Shown: in pieces, positions 42,895 to 55,321 of the stretch | Position numbering within the stretch: the stretch's first letter is position 1 | Layout of the letters: each line of letters starts with the position of its first letter | Source of the DNA: Cycas panzhihuaensis | Taxonomy: Eukaryota; Cycadophyta | DNA: 64,000 bases | Direction of reading: 5' to 3' | NCBI GenBank assembly: GCA_023213395.1 | Contig: CM041465.1 | Span: 88,357,741 to 88,421,740, forward strand | Translations under genes and position numbers: made by a program | The notes under the pieces: model-generated | Databases searched by the model: none | The model's input: only the letters and a program-made list of their open reading frames with translations | What the model was told of the DNA's origin: nothing

Positions 42895-43095
42895 TTCACC
42901 CATGAAACTTTTTTTTTTCAAATCAGGATAAAGTTTGATAAAATCAGAGGATTCCCAGGAAGCATCTTCGAGGGGTAAATATTTTCATTTGATCAGGTAT
43001 TCGCGAATAGTCTTTGACCGCAGCCGATGTTCTCAAACTTCAAGGATATCTTCTGGCAATAAGATTAATTTGCCTTCTTCATCTAAGAGGGGTAA
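42895..43095 (-). pseudogene. Chromodomain of chromovirus A
   Basis: The minus strand reads LLPEDILEVREHRLRSKTIR, EYLIKWKYLPLEDASWE then FIKLYPDL. The aromatic residues and the IKW...SWE core of the chromodomain are kept. A stop (after HVQVQT) separates it from the integrase C-terminus. It would target insertion to heterochromatin through modified histone H3. Confidence 0.9.
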
Positions 43096-44295
43096 TTATG
43101 TTTGTACCTGTACATGATTTCCAATTTTCTTTTTGAGACACGATACATGAAATACATTGTGTAATTTAGAAGTTGGAAGTTCTAAGGCATAGGCCACTTC
43201 TCCAATTTTCTGTTTAACCTGAAAAGACCCATAAAATCGAGGACTCAATTTCTCCTTTTGAGAATTTTTTAATGATGTTTGTTTGTATGGTTGCAGCCTT
43301 ACATAGACCCAATCCCCAAGTTTCAATATTCTTTCTGTACGATGTTTATCGGCTTGTTGTTTCATACGGTTTCTTGCTTCTTCTAAATGTTGCTTTAATA
43401 TTTGAATTCTGTTTTGTGATTCATGGAAGTAATCATGAACTGCTAGAACCTTATTATCCTTCCTTAACCAATCTTTTAATTGAGTTGGTTGATAGCCGTA
43501 CAATGCCTAATATGGGGTCATTTTAATGGATGAATAGTAAGAAGAATTAAACCAAGCTTCAGCTAAATGTATCCATTTGACCCACGAATTTTGTTTATCT
43601 GCTACATAATTTCGCAAATAATTCTCTAAACATTTGTTAACCGCTTCAGTTTGTCCATCTGTTTATGGATGATAACTGGTACTCATCTCCAGTTTTGTAC
43701 CCACTTGCTGAAACATTTCTTGCTAGAAATGACTTAAGAATTTGGGATCTCTATCGCTAATAATGGTCTGCGGAAATCCATGTAATTTGCGAATTTCTTT
43801 GACAAATACTCTGGCCAGTTGCTGAGCTTTATAATTAGATTGAATGGGTATAAAGTGAGCAAATTTTGTTAAACGATCCACGATCACGTAAATAGCATCT
43901 TTCCCTTCTGATTTTGGTAAACCGGTAATAAAATCCATGCTAATACTTTCCCATTTTTCTTGCAGAATAGGAAGAGGCTGGAGCAGTCCAGGAGTAGCAG
44001 TACATTCATATTTATTGACTTGGCACACTATGCATTCAGATACAAATTTCTTAATGTCCATTTTCATTCCCTTCCAAAAAAATGATTGTTTGGCTCGAAG
44101 ATAAGTTTTATAAAATCCTTCATGACCTGTTGTGGGTACTATATGTTCTTCATTTAATATCTTGGTACAGAAAGTTGAGTTTGCACCTAAGAATATCTGT
44201 CCTTTATACCACAAAATATCATTCTTCCATTTGATTTCGTCTTCCTTTCCTAGTTGAATTCTTAGAATAAGTTGTTGAATGTCAAGATCTTTCAC
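43096..44295 (-). pseudogene. Integrase of chromovirus A
   Basis: From 44295: the zinc domain (HIVPTTGHEGFYKTYLRAKQ, then CIVCQVNKYEC), core with MDFITGLPKSEGKDAIYVIV, DRLTKFAHFIP, ISDRDPKFLSHF and TDGQTEAVNKCLENYL, and C-terminal region with GDWVYVRLQPYKQTSLKNSQ and LHNVFHVSCLKK. The D, D and E triad is intact. Stops: after SHF (about 43723), in YHPQTD (Gln to TAA, about 43661), and YQALYG (about 43508). Confidence 0.95.
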
Positions 44296-44301
44296 ATATT
44301 C

Positions 44302-45680
44302 TTATTGTAATTCCATGATCCACGCTGGTTCTATTATTGAAACGGCCTTTAACTGAGATTCTGCATTTTCTTCATCTTTCCGGGACAACGCATCAGCCAC
44401 CACATTAGTTTTACCCTTATTGTATGTTATGTCAAAATCAAATGCTTGAATTTTACTTATCCACTTCTGTTGTTCCGGGGATAATTCTTTTTGTTTTAAC
44501 AAATATTGCAAACTATTATGATCTGTCTTGACTATAAATTTACTACCTAATAGATACTAACGCCATTTAACCAAAGCGTGTATAATGGCCAACATTTCCT
44601 TATCATAGGTAGATTTGAGAATTTCTCTGTTGTTTAGCTTTCTACTCTCAAATGCGATGGGTTTACCCTCTTGCAACAGTACTACACTGATTCTTATTCC
44701 TGATGCATTGCATTCTATTATAAAAATTTTAGAAAAATCAGGTGATGTTAGCATCGGTAATTAAGTCACAATTTGCTTAACTTGTTCGAAATACCTTGTT
44801 GCTTCTTCATTCCATTGAAAAGAATCTTTTTTTAATAAACAAGTTAAGGCAGTTGTTCTCTGTGCATAATTTTTAACAAAACGTCGATAATATCCTGTTA
44901 ATCCTAAAAATCCTCAGAGTTTTGTAATATTTTTAAGTATCGGCCATTCTTGAATTGCCTTAACTTTCCCTGGATCAGCTCTAATACCTTCTTTTGATAT
45001 AAGATGACCAAGATATTCTATTTCTTCCATTCCAAAATAACATTTTGTTTTATTAGCATAAAATTTTTGTTCCTTCACTGTGCTCAATACTTGGTCTAGA
45101 TGGTTCATGTGTTCTTACCATTGTTTACTGAAAATTAATATGTCGTCAAAGAAGACTAAGACAAACTTTCGCAAGAAGGGTTTCAAAACTTGATTCATTA
45201 TAGCTTGGAATGTGGCTGGTGCATTGGTTAGGCCAAAGGGCATCACCTTAAATTCATAATGACCATGGTGTGTACTGAAAGTTGTTTTGTACGTATCTTC
45301 TAGTTTAATACGAATTTGATGGTAACCCGATTTTAAATCTATTTTTGAAAAATATTATGCTCCTTGTAATTCGTCTAATAGCTCTTCGATCCTTGGTATA
45401 GGAAATTTATTTTTTATTGTAGTTTTATTTAGTGCTCGGTAGTCTATACACATACGATAAGATCCGTCTTTTTTTCTTACCAAGATTACAGGAGCTGCAA
45501 ACGGGCTTTTACTAGGGGTTATCGCTCCTAGGTCTAATAATTCTTGTACGATTTTTTCAATCTCATTCCGATAATGATGTGGTTGTTTATAGGGTCAGAT
45601 AAAAATTGGATTAGTACCTGCTTCCAGCTCAATTTGATGTTCAAATCCCCTGTCTGGCAGTAATTCTGCTAGGATATTTT
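44302..45680 (-). pseudogene. Reverse transcriptase and RNase H of chromovirus A
   Basis: The RT part reads [93 protein letters not shown] and [16 protein letters not shown], with both catalytic aspartates kept. RNase H reads IIECNASGIRISVVLLQEGK, STYDKEMLAIIHALVKW, FIVKTDHNSLQYLLKQKELS and NKGKTNVVADALSRKDEE. In-frame stops at about eight places break it, most at Trp or Gln codons. There are no major deletions. Confidence 0.95.
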
Positions 45681-46240
45681 GGAAAACTTCTTTATGTTTT
45701 AAGACGACCATTTGAAGTTCGTTTTCTTGTGTAGTTGGCTCAATTTCTCCCTGGACTGAAAAAAGTTACCACAGTAGCCTTTTTTGATTAACTTTTCCAA
45801 TCGTTTACAGGATATTAGTTGGCTATTTCCAGGTTTCTCTCCTTGAAGGACGACAGTTCTTCCATCTTTCTTATATCTCATAAATAATTCTTCAAGATTC
45901 ATTTCAAAAGTTCCTAAAGTTCTTAACCATTGACTTCCTAGAATAATATCTACTCCACCAACATCTAATACATAAAAATTTTCTTTAAGAATGACATTGC
46001 CAATTGAGATTTAAGGTTTTCCATCATTCGTTGTCCCAATATAACTTGGCGTCCCCCAACACTCACTTGAAAGGGTGTCATTCTAGATGGAAACAGTTTT
46101 AACTGTTGAGCCGATATTCTATCAATAAAATTATGAGTACTTTCGGGATCGATCAAAATTGTAATAACCTGATTTTTAATAAATACTCGTAGTTTAAGCG
46201 TATCAGATCTTGTCAAACCACTCATAGTTGAGAATGACAT
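45681..46240 (-). pseudogene. Aspartic protease of chromovirus A and linker to RT
   Basis: The minus strand reads KNQVITILIDPESTHNFIDR, AQQLKLF, TPFQVSVGGRQVILGQR. The catalytic triplet is DPE where DSG/DSGS is expected. The following linker (45699-45902) includes LEELFMRYKKDGRTVVLQGE. Confidence 0.85.
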
Positions 46241-46389
46241 TTTTAAGATGTCCTTCTCTTGGTTATATTGGTATTCTTGAGTTTCAAGAATATTTTCTTG
46301 GCCACTCTCTATATCATCTTCTTCTTCAATTTCCTCATTTTTTGCGACCGGGGATAATTCAATTGTATATAACTAATTTTTCTGACATT

Positions 46390-47476
46390 TGTGATACGGT
46401 GTCCACTTTTCGACACACCTGAAATAGAAATTCTTTTTCCGTAATTCTTATTGCTCGACTCTTGTCCTTTGAAGTAGTGGTTTAGCTAGTTCAGTAACTC
46501 TACTAGGTACTAGACCAGGTCATATTATTGAAGGAGGACTAGAACAAGCAAAAGGAGGAATATAGGGTCTTGTTCTTGCTCTTCATAATTCATTAACCTT
46601 TCCTTCATGTATTTTGGCAAGTTGTATTGCTTTATTCAAATCCTGTGGTTCTTGAATCTTGAAGTCTGCTTAGATTTCAATGGTTAAGCCATCTATATAT
46701 AATTATATAAGTCGATTCATGGAAATGTCTTCTAAAACATAACTTAATTTTGTGAATGTTGCACAGTATTCTTCCATAGATCCTATTTGTTTTAATCTTC
46801 GTAACTCACAATAATAATCACGATTAGATACTGTCTCAAACCGTTCGATGAATAAACGCACAAATTCTTTCCAGGTGGGAAGTTGAGTTCGAAAAGAGGT
46901 TTGTTCAAGACACTGCCACCATTCACACGCTATCCCATCCATATGCAGGGTGGCTAACGGGACTTGCTCTGCTGGATCAATTTCTATTAAGTGAAAGTAG
47001 TTTCCCATTTGTTGGATCCACACTGACGGCTCATGCGATTTTTACTCCATATTGAAACATTGTATAGTTATTTTTTCCAACTTTTTCTTTTTCTGTGTTT
47101 GGATACTTTGTAAGCAATTGAAGTATGCTTGAAAACCCACTATCTTCTATTCTTCAGGTGATAAATTATGGTATTCATTAAGATACTTTCTGATAGCCTC
47201 ATTTTCCAAATTAATTGGAGATATCTGAGGTCCCAACTGATTCCTTATAGTTTGATGTCTGACATGTGATTGACAACTCATTGCCTCGTCTTCTGAATCT
47301 GACACAATCATATCCTCCTTTCTACTTGTTGCTATAGTTGTTAGTTTATCCAAAATTTGGTGTAAAGTATAATTCAAGAGAGCATTTGATGTTTGGACCG
47401 CGCTATCGACTGCTTGAGTGATTGGTTCGACAATATCTTTTTGAACGATGTTGTCCGCCATATCTTCAATGTTCAT
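46390..47476 (-). pseudogene. Gag of chromovirus A
   Basis: ATG at 47476 (NIEDMADNIVQKDIVEPITQ) is followed by a coiled-coil-like N-terminus, then the capsid at 46703-47023: WIQQMGNYFHLIEIDPAEQV, WWQCLEQTSFRTQLPTWKEF, ERFETVSNRDYYCELRRLKQ, GSMEEYCATFTKLSYVLED. The knuckle at about 46400-46440 reads YFRCVEKWTPYHKC, with the first Cys replaced by Tyr. Copia B inserted 53 bp upstream of the ATG. Confidence 0.9.
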
Positions 47477-47533
47477 TATTTTAATGATGGTGTAAGTACC
47501 ATTCCACTGTTTTTCTGTCGTGATTGGTTGACC

Positions 47534-48087
47534 TGTGAAAAGAGGCTAGATGGCCTCACAGTCCCAAGATCTAGAAACTAGGATCACTCTAGTTCTAGAA
47601 GCACAAATACTAACAAGTATGATATTCTCAAGGTAAAGAGAAAGCATAAGAGACAAAGCATAAATGAAGGAGCAAGAGAAAATGATACCCAATACGTGGA
47701 GCTGGAATTGGTCCAACCTCCAAAGAATAACCAGTTTGATTAGCAAACTGACAGCATAACAATACAGCTCCAACTCTCTTATGAGACAATGAGAAGAGGT
47801 CTCATTATATAGAGTGAGATGAGAGACCTAAGGCCTTGGATGTTTGACAAGTGTCAAACATCCAAGATACATGCCTTGCATGTAGGACATGTGTCCTTTT
47901 GGGCTCTCATATGAGCAAAAAAGCATGAGGGTCCATTTGACCCTTTAGTGACAACGTTGTGTCACTAGAAAGAATGTGGGTGTGCACTTTATCACTTAAG
48001 TGATAAGTCACCCCTAAAGTACAAAAGTACACATATTACATAAAAATTAAAGTACAATATCTTAACATGTAAACATAAGGTTTAACA
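47534..48087 (-). repeat. 3' LTR of copia B
   Basis: Sense TGTTAAACCTTATG...CTCTTTTCACA. The other copy is 54763-55316. A homologous, more diverged LTR of E is at 57816-58340. Confidence 0.97.
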
Positions 48088-48100
48088 CCCCGCCTTACTG
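48088..48100 (-). other. Polypurine tract of copia B
   Basis: The sense strand GTAAGGCGGGG lies immediately before TGTTAAACC. It contains one pyrimidine. Confidence 0.75.
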
Positions 48101-48926
48101 TTTACAATGTTAAGTCCGACACTAAGACCATCTCTGAATTTTACAAACTTTTCTCTACCAAGAGGCTTGGTAAATATGTCTGTTGTCTGCTCCTCTCAGA
48201 GGTCTCAGATTAGAGGTTGATCTCACCATTCTGCACATGCTCTCTGATGAAGTGATGGTGAACCTCTATGTGTTTTGTCCGCGCATGAAAAACTGGATTC
48301 TTAGCTAACTTGAGCACACTTTGATTGTCGCAATGTATCCTGGTGGGGTGACCCTGCTCAAGTCCAAGTTCCCCAAGAATCTGTCAGAAATGATAGCTTC
48401 ACAAGTGCTACCGACCGCAGCTTTGTACTGCCTATGGAGGACAAGGTAACATTGGTTGCTTCTTGCAACTCCACGAAACAATCGCTAAACCAAGGGAAAA
48501 CAAGATTCGAGGGTTGATCTCCTCGCTATCTTGGCAACTCGCCTAATCGTAATCCGAGAACCCTTCCAAAGTGAAGTTCTCATTATGTGCATACTCAAGG
48601 CCATGCCGCAATGTGCCTTTGATGTACTTAAGTATACGCTATCGCATTCCAATGTATCCGATTGGGTTGAGACATGTATCGTGAGCAAATCCCAATCAGA
48701 AATGAAATGTCCGTCGAGTGTTGGTGAGATAAATAAGACTCCCAATCAATCACGCAGAAAGTGTGGGATCTGCCGGTGCAGCTTCCTCATTAAGAGTAAG
48801 CTTAGATCCATTCTCCATTGGTGTAGGCGTTGGTTTACTGCGGCATCCCGAATCACGCAAAATGTCCCAAGAATATTTCGCTTGGGAGATGAAGATATAG
48901 CCTGGCTATTGCCATATCTCAAAACC
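48101..48926 (-). pseudogene. RT end and RNase H of copia B, frameshifted
   Basis: Recognisable pieces lie in several frames: RLYRQLVGSLIYL-type segments (HRQIPHFLRD, LGVLFISPTLDG), SNQCYLVLHRQYKAAVGSTC EAI (the STEAEY region, altered), then EHVQNGEI-like and DNRHIYQAS near the end. At least four frameshifts and several stops mean the RNase H cannot be made. Confidence 0.8.
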
Positions 48927-49895
48927 TTAAAAGTAATGGAGAAGTCCAAGATCTGTCATTTCAAAACTTCTCTTCAAGTCATCTTGGAGAATGTGAATCA
49001 TGTTAGTGTCACTACCAGTGATCACTAAGTCATCTACATACAAGGCAACAAAAATGACATGGTTCTTTTCATGTTTTATATACAGATTAGGATCTGAAGT
49101 AGATCGATGAAACCCATGTCTCAAGAAGTAATCATCGATCTTTGAGTACCATGCTCTTGGAGCTTGTGTCAAGCCATATAACGCCTTTTTTAGGCGATAT
49201 ACAAAATGCTCCTTGCCTTGTACTTTGTATCCGGGAGGTTGCTCCAAATATACCTCCTCCTGAAGATCGCCATTAAGAAAGGCGCTCTTCACGTCCATCT
49301 GATAAACTAGCCATTTGCATTGAGCAGCTAAGGCCAAAATGAGTCTGATGGTGTTCATATTTGCCATTGGTGCAAAAGTTTCCTCATAGTCTATGCCTTC
49401 TTTTTGTTTAAATCCTTTTGCTACAAGGCGGGCCTTCTGCCTTTTAAGTGAACCATTAGAATGGAATTTGGTCTTGTAAACCCATTTGCAACTGATTGCC
49501 TGTTTGTGTTTAGGCAATTCAACCAAATTCCAAGTACTATTCTTTTCAATAGAATGGATTTCTTCATCCATGGCAGCCTTCCAATTTTCATTTTTGGAAG
49601 CCTCCTCAAAAGTGGAAGGCTCATCAACACAAAGCACTTCAGCCATAAGTGCATAATTGGTTTGCTGTCGATATTTAAATGGACGTTTTCCTTCAATGAT
49701 GTGGCCGTCTTGAACTGTTTGAGTGTACCATTTTGGCAACTTTTGAATCGAAGTTACTTGAACCTCAAGATCTTCTGGTCTAATTGGTTGGTCAACAAAA
49801 GATGTGCTTGGATCAAGTGGAGCAAATTCAATTGAAGTAGACGGTCCAGCAGGTGCAAATGATGTACATGGTGTAGAAGATTGAGAGGGAAGCAA
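48927..49895 (-). pseudogene. Reverse transcriptase of copia B (322-codon open frame)
   Basis: One continuous frame covers a Ser/Thr/Pro-rich linker and the RVT_2 domain: [112 protein letters not shown] and FVALYVDDLVITGSDTN with the YVDD box intact. It makes cDNA from the element RNA in the particle. The frame stops after LLHYF, where the RNase H part continues in other frames. Confidence 0.96.
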
Positions 49896-49931
49896 GGCCT
49901 CAACAATCTTCTTGCCTTTGTCAATGGGAGG

Positions 49932-51210
49932 TTACATGGATGCTATTTGCAACTCCTTGTGATCTTCTTCAGCAAAGATGACATCTCTTGAGAGATGCAT
50001 TTTCTTTCCTATAGGATCATACAACTTGTAGGCTTTGCTGTGAATGGCATATCCTACAAAGATGCATTTCAAACTATGCTTGTCTAATTTCTTCCTTTGT
50101 CGACGGAATGTGCATATAAGCAGTGCACCCAAAAGTCCTCAAATGGCTGACAATAGGCTTTTTGCCAGACCATGTCTCCTCGGGTGTCATGTTGGTGACT
50201 GTTGTAGTAGGACTGCGATCGGCCACATAGGCAGCTGTGTGAAATGCTTCTGCCCAATAAGCTCGAGTGAGTCCTTGTGCATGCATCATTGCTTTGGCTT
50301 TATTGGCCAACGTTCTATTCATTCGTTCAGGGACTCCATTTTGTTAAGGAGTGTGAGGTATAGTCAGTTGTCTCCGAATGCCATTATCCTTGCAGTATTG
50401 GATGAATTCATTTGATGTAAATTCACCTCCATTGTCTGTCCTTACGGTTTTGATTGAGTGGCCAGACTCATTTTCCACTTCAAGCTTGAATTCTTTGAAC
50501 TTAGTAAATGCTTCAGATTTGTGTTTTATGAAATAGACCCAGACTTTGTGAGAAAAGTCATCAATGAAGGAGATGTAATACAAAGCTCCTCCAAAAGATG
50601 ATGTGGACATAGGTCCACACAAATCCGAATGTACCAACTGCAGAGGATGTGATGCACGCCACGCTTTGCCTTTAGGGAAAGGCAAACGATGCTGAGTTCC
50701 CATAACGCACGCTTCACAAAGACATTTTGTTCCATAAATCTTAGGAAGCCCATGTACCATGTTCTTGTTGATCATCTGCCTCAAATTGTCTAAGCTTAAA
50801 TGGCCTAGACGTTGATGCCAAAGTTGCATCTTGGACAAGTAAGGAGTGACAATGGAACCAGAGTAAGTAGAATCAAGTGTTATATTATTTGCATCTAATT
50901 TGTAGAGGCCTTGATCCTCATAGCCAACAGCTACTACTTGGTCTTCTTTGTCACTGATTATACATTTCCCATTTCTGAACAATACACTCATCTGTTGCTT
51001 GTCCAATTTGCTAACAGATAGTAAGTTTTTGTCCATTGAAGGTATTAAATAGGCATTGCCATCGGGAAATGAGGAGGAAGGATTTGATGAAGAAAGAAAT
51101 GGAATTATTGTGCCTACTCCTAAAATTTTAACAGATTGATTGTTCCCAAAGGTCACTAATTGACCTTTGCCTTCCTTGATGTCGGTTAGGAGCTCTTCAC
51201 TTCCAGTCAT
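49932..51210 (-). pseudogene. GAG-pre-integrase and integrase of copia B
   Basis: The 288-codon frame 50344-51210 holds the end of protease (SEELLTDIKEG), MDKNLLSVSKLDKQQMSVLF, the zinc domain (LWHQRLGHLSLDNLRQMINK, then CEACVMGTQHRLPF) and core (LVHSDLCGPMSTSSFGGALY, YISFIDDFSHKVWVYF, VRTDNGGEFTSNEFIQYCKD). A TAA replaces Gln after TIPHTP. The frame then resumes (NGVPERMNRTLANKAKAMMH). D, D and E are present. A frameshift follows EEIRQA at about 50074, and the C-terminus (KCIFVGYAIHSKAYKLYDPI) is at 49932-50132. Confidence 0.96.
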
Positions 51211-51301
51211 GTGTTGTGAAGCTCCCGAACCAATAATCCAAGTTTCATCAACCTTGGATGTCTGATATGCACAAAACAGTTTGTCTTCATCTCAGAATCG
51301 A
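51211..51301 (-). pseudogene. Protease active-site region of copia B
   Basis: The minus strand reads VDETWIIGSGASQHMTGSEE. The family has D-S-G at the start of this motif. Here the aspartate codon GAT reads GGT, giving GSG, so the protease would be inactive. Confidence 0.85.
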
Positions 51302-52286
51302 TTAAAGTGGCATTGATTGCCACCTCTGAAACCCCCCCTTCCTCTTTGACCTCCTTGATAGGCACCTTGATTTAGTCGAGGGGGTTGTTGCTGTTGTTGT
51401 TACTACTGCTGAAACCTTTGTTGGTACTGCTGACGTGGCTGCTATTGTCGCTGATTCGGATGACATGGCTGCTGCTGCTGCTGGCGTAGATCTGCTTGCT
51501 TTTTCCGACAATTAGGTGCTATGTGGCCAGGTTTGCCACAATAATGACATACAACATTGGTCCTTGAAGACCCAATGTTCATGTTCCCAAACTGCTTTGA
51601 GAGTGTAGGTTTGGGTTGCTGTTTGGCCTTTGAGTTGACCATGAATGCACCTGATGTAGATGGTTCCTCCTCATTATCTTTAGTGTAGATTTGTTCTTCT
51701 TGAAGTAGCAGACTTTCAAATTCATTGAATGTCATAGTTTTGAGAAAACCATCTCTTGTAATAGACGAAATGAAGCCATTGTAGTCCTTGGGCAAAGCTT
51801 TGGTGATGGATGTGATCAATTCATCTCTTGTGGCTGGACTACCTAGTGTATTCAGTTCATTACATACCTCCTTGATGGAGGAAAGAAAAGCCGACATAGG
51901 CTTGACAAACTTAACATAATACAATTTTGCTTTAACCATTAAAATGCGAACTTCATCTCACCTTTCATACAATGAGGACAAAATGTCCCAAGCTTCCTTA
52001 GAAGTTTTAGCACAAGCAATATTTTGATCTACATGCACATCAACAATCATGTGAAGGAATGCCAAAGCGATTTCATCTTTGGCTTCCCAAGCAACAAGTA
52101 AAGCATCATCAGGTTGCACAGTAACATTACCATTGATAATGTCTTTGGTCGAGGTAATCTCCCAAAAACATAACTCCAAAATTCGTTCATGATCAGCAAA
52201 TTCTGAATGAGTCTCTTCCATTCTTGATAATTATCTTGTCCTGTTAATCGAATGGTGCATGCATTTAGCATGTTTATAGCAGCCAT
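51302..52286 (-). pseudogene. Gag of copia B
   Basis: ATG at 52286 starts INMLNACTIRLTGQDNYQEW, the copia Gag start. A frameshift near 52160 leads into ITSTKDIINGNVTVQPDDAL and AWEAKDEIALAFLHMIVDVH, then KEAWDILSSLYER and a stop. The 51442-51939 frame continues with VCNELNTLGSPATRDELITS and ends in VCHYCGKPGHIAPNC, a CX2CX4HX4C knuckle. A CTG/CAG-rich polyglutamine tract follows (51380-51485). Confidence 0.93.
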
Positions 52287-54748
52287 GTTTCAATTATAAA
52301 AGCTTGAAACTAGCAGATAACCTGGAAATTCAAAGCTTTCGCCGCTTAAGTTCCACCTTCTAACGAAACCAACAGTCCTGATCTTACTAGAAGATCCAAC
52401 AACTGAATGGAATGATGAGGGGTGGAGGACTAGGTTATGGAGTTGGTCCAACTTTGATCTTATAGAGGAGATCCAACAATTGGCCAAGTTAAATCTAGGA
52501 CAAGGCAGGTAGGGTTGATCTGCATGGACGTACCACGCTTTCCCTGGGATTCACAACCCCAATAACACCGCTGAACCTCCTTTCCTCAAGCAACCTTAAT
52601 TGTCGTGCACCGACTGCATGCCTGTTGGTCCCCTAGGGAATGCACCAAGCTTAAGGTTATTTTAGAGGCAAGGTTTGAACCTTTTTTTAGCCTCTCCAAC
52701 AAGATTTTAAGTCAATTTTTAGCAGTTTTTAAAGTGAACTTAGATTTCTTTTACTTGGAAGATGTACTTATGAGAATGCTTTGATTAAGCTTTACAATGA
52801 AAGTGGCTTCAAGAGGAAGCAATGTAAGTACACCAATAAGAACACTAGAAGTGTTTTTTACAATGAGCACTTTAATGAAGTGTAGAGCTTGTGTTGATCC
52901 AAGTAAGAAACCAGATGCTTGATTACAATAAGTTTTGCAAAGTACTTTTTGAAAAAAAGCTTAAGTATTGAATGAAGTAAGACAAAACTTGTGATGAAGA
53001 TACAAGTGGGTTCCTTTTAATGCTGAAAAAGTGAAGGTAAGAGAACCACTTGCATGAAAATGGACATCAAGCACCAAGTGTTGGGACTTTAAATTAGTGC
53101 CAATGATCAAAAGAGAAGTGATTTTTATTAAGTACAAAATGTTTTTTGAGCCCTCTTTGTGACTAAGGGCATTAGGTCACCATGCAAGGTGCCTTAAAAG
53201 TGTTTTAAAAATTAGTGATAAATATCACTTTTTCAATATGAAAACACTTAAAATCACTTCACTTAAAGTCAATTAACACTTATTCAAAATTAACTAAGTG
53301 TTAAAAAAAAACTTTTAAGAGCCAAAAACAAAGGCTGAAATTTGAATTTTTTTTGCAACTTGAACACTAAGGACACCACGCAGGGAACATTTTAAAACAT
53401 TAAAGCATAAGTATTTTTGAGTCTCCAAATAAGTGAGTTCAAGTTAGTATTGGTGATTTAATGAAATCACTCAATACTTAGAAGATTTTTAGCTTCAAAA
53501 ATACAAAAAAAGATGATTTTTCTCTTAATAAATTTAAGCTACGGTCACTATGCAAAGTGCTTTGATTATAAAATTGACTTAATAAAGAGAAAAAATCACT
53601 TGTGATGTAGAAGATCACTTAAAAAAGCTTGATTTAATCCTTTTGTCACTGGGTGTAAATCACTAAGTCAGTAAACTGAAAAGTAACTTTAAAAAATCAC
53701 TAAAAAGGATGATTTTCAATGATTTAATAAACTTTAGAAGAAGAAACTTTAGTATATATAAAGTTCATGTAAATAAGAATATCCTAGGAATATTCTTATT
53801 CTTATAAACTAAAGTTTATAATGCTAATATTTTCGAATGAAAAATCTGGACGAAAAAACGTCGCTCAACTGTCGTTTTTCCGTGCGCCCGCGTGACCCTC
53901 TTTTTGATCGGAACAGCTTGTAGAGTTGACGGAATGAGCCGAGAATTCAACCGAAGAATCGTCTGCCCACAGTGATGAAACCCACCAAGTTTGGAAACAG
54001 TCTATTCGATGTAGAGAGAGAACGGAATGTCTCCGTTATTGGCTGGGCGCACGGACTGTGCAGGCTGCTGTGCACTTTAAGAGCTACCATACGGTCGGTT
54101 GCAGGTGTAGCTGGGACTCACGCAGGGTTTGAGACCCCTCCAGAAGAGTGCAGATCTGATTGGTGATTTTCTGGGATTTGATGAATCGCCCAGAACTGAA
54201 GAGAGGACTGCACCAGGCTGAGTAGCTTGCAGAGGCAGAGTGCCTGTTCAGTAACCGAATCTGACTTTGCCTTGGTCTTTGGTAGCTACAGGATCTGTAG
54301 ATACAAAAATGAATAGATTTTCTACTGCTAGGAGTGGATATTTTTTTCACCAGTTAGCCAAAGAGAGGTTAGAATAACAGAGTTTAGTACACAGATCCAG
54401 AATAATTAAAAAAAAAATTCTAACTTCAACTGAACAGATCTGAGTACAATCTTTCTACTTTTTACAGATCTGAGTGAAAAAAATTTAATAGAATAATAAA
54501 AAGGAAATCATTATTTGTAATAGCAATTAATGCTACACCCAACAGGTCTTTGTAAGAAAAAAATCAGATTTGAGCATAACCCAGCTCCAGCCATCAAAAA
54601 ATAGCTCCAAAAAGCTTGAACCTGCAAAACAGATCTTCAAACAAACCTTGGATCGCCTTCGGAGTGCGAAGGTTGTCACCAAGGGTTTGTAGGCTTTCTT
54701 CAAATCTCCTTGAGCAAAGAAACCGTAGCAGGGAGCTAGTCTCCTCTT
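52287..54748 (-). other. Very long 5' leader of copia B
   Basis: 2.46 kb lie between the primer site and gag. No gene is recognised. From about 52690 to 53760 the words AAGTGAT, ATCACTT and CACTTAA recur on both strands in degenerate fashion, with poly(A)/(T) runs. 53860-54350 is less AT-rich and contains short open frames without a domain (53972-54166 plus). Confidence 0.6.
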
Positions 54749-54760
54749 GCTCTGATACCA
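54749..54760 (-). other. Primer-binding site of copia B
   Basis: The sense strand TGGTATCAGAGC lies two bases from the LTR and is a perfect initiator-Met match. Confidence 0.95.
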
Positions 54761-54762
54761 AA

Positions 54763-55316
54763 TGTGAAAAGAGGCTAGATGGCCTCACAGTCCCAAGATC
54801 TAGAAACTAGGATCACTCTAGTTCTAGAAGCACAAATACTAACAAGTATGATATTCTCAAGGTAAAGAGAAAGCATAAGAGACAAAGCATAAATGAAGGA
54901 GCAAGAGAAAATGATACCCAATATGTGGAGATGGAATTGGTCCAACCTCCAAAGAATAACCAGTTTGATTAGCAAACTGGCAGCATAACAATATAACTCC
55001 AACTCTCTTATGAGACAATGAGAAGAGGTCTCATTATATAGAGTGAGATGAGAGACCTAAGGCCTTGGATGTTTGACAAGTGTCAAACATCCAAGATACA
55101 TGCCTTGCATGTAGGACATGTGTTCTTTTGGGCTCTCATGTGAGCAAAAAAGTATGAGGGTCCATTTGACCCTTTAGTGACAACGTTGTGTCACTAGAAG
55201 GAATGTGGGTGTGCACTTTATCACTCAAGTGATAAGTCACCCCTAAAGTACAAAAGTACACATATTACATAAAAATTAAAGTACAATATCTTAACATGTA
55301 AACATAAGGTTTAACA
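54763..55316 (-). repeat. 5' LTR of copia B
   Basis: 554 bp, the same length as 47534-48087, with about 10 substitutions. Confidence 0.97.
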
Positions 55317-55321
55317 TGACC

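Larger units (their letters stand above)
47534..55316 (-). mobile_element. Element B: nearly complete Ty1/copia retrotransposon
   Basis: 554-bp LTRs at both ends, a perfect TGACC duplication (47529-47533, 55317-55321), a primer site at 54749-54760, and minus-strand order gag, protease, integrase, RT, RNase H. The LTRs differ at about 10 positions (about 98%), making it the youngest complete insertion in the window. It is still defective: frameshifts in gag and RNase H, a stop in integrase and a lost protease aspartate. It lies in the 5' leader of A. Its relative E occupies 57816-63430. Confidence 0.97.

Noticed and set aside
47546-47773. 75-codon minus frame present twice (also 54775-55002)
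   Set aside because: Both copies are inside the B LTRs. It is an LTR sequence open by chance, and its duplication reflects the LTR pair.
48531-49028. 165-codon plus-strand open frame
   Set aside because: It is antisense to the RNase H/RT end of copia B. The sense strand explains the sequence.
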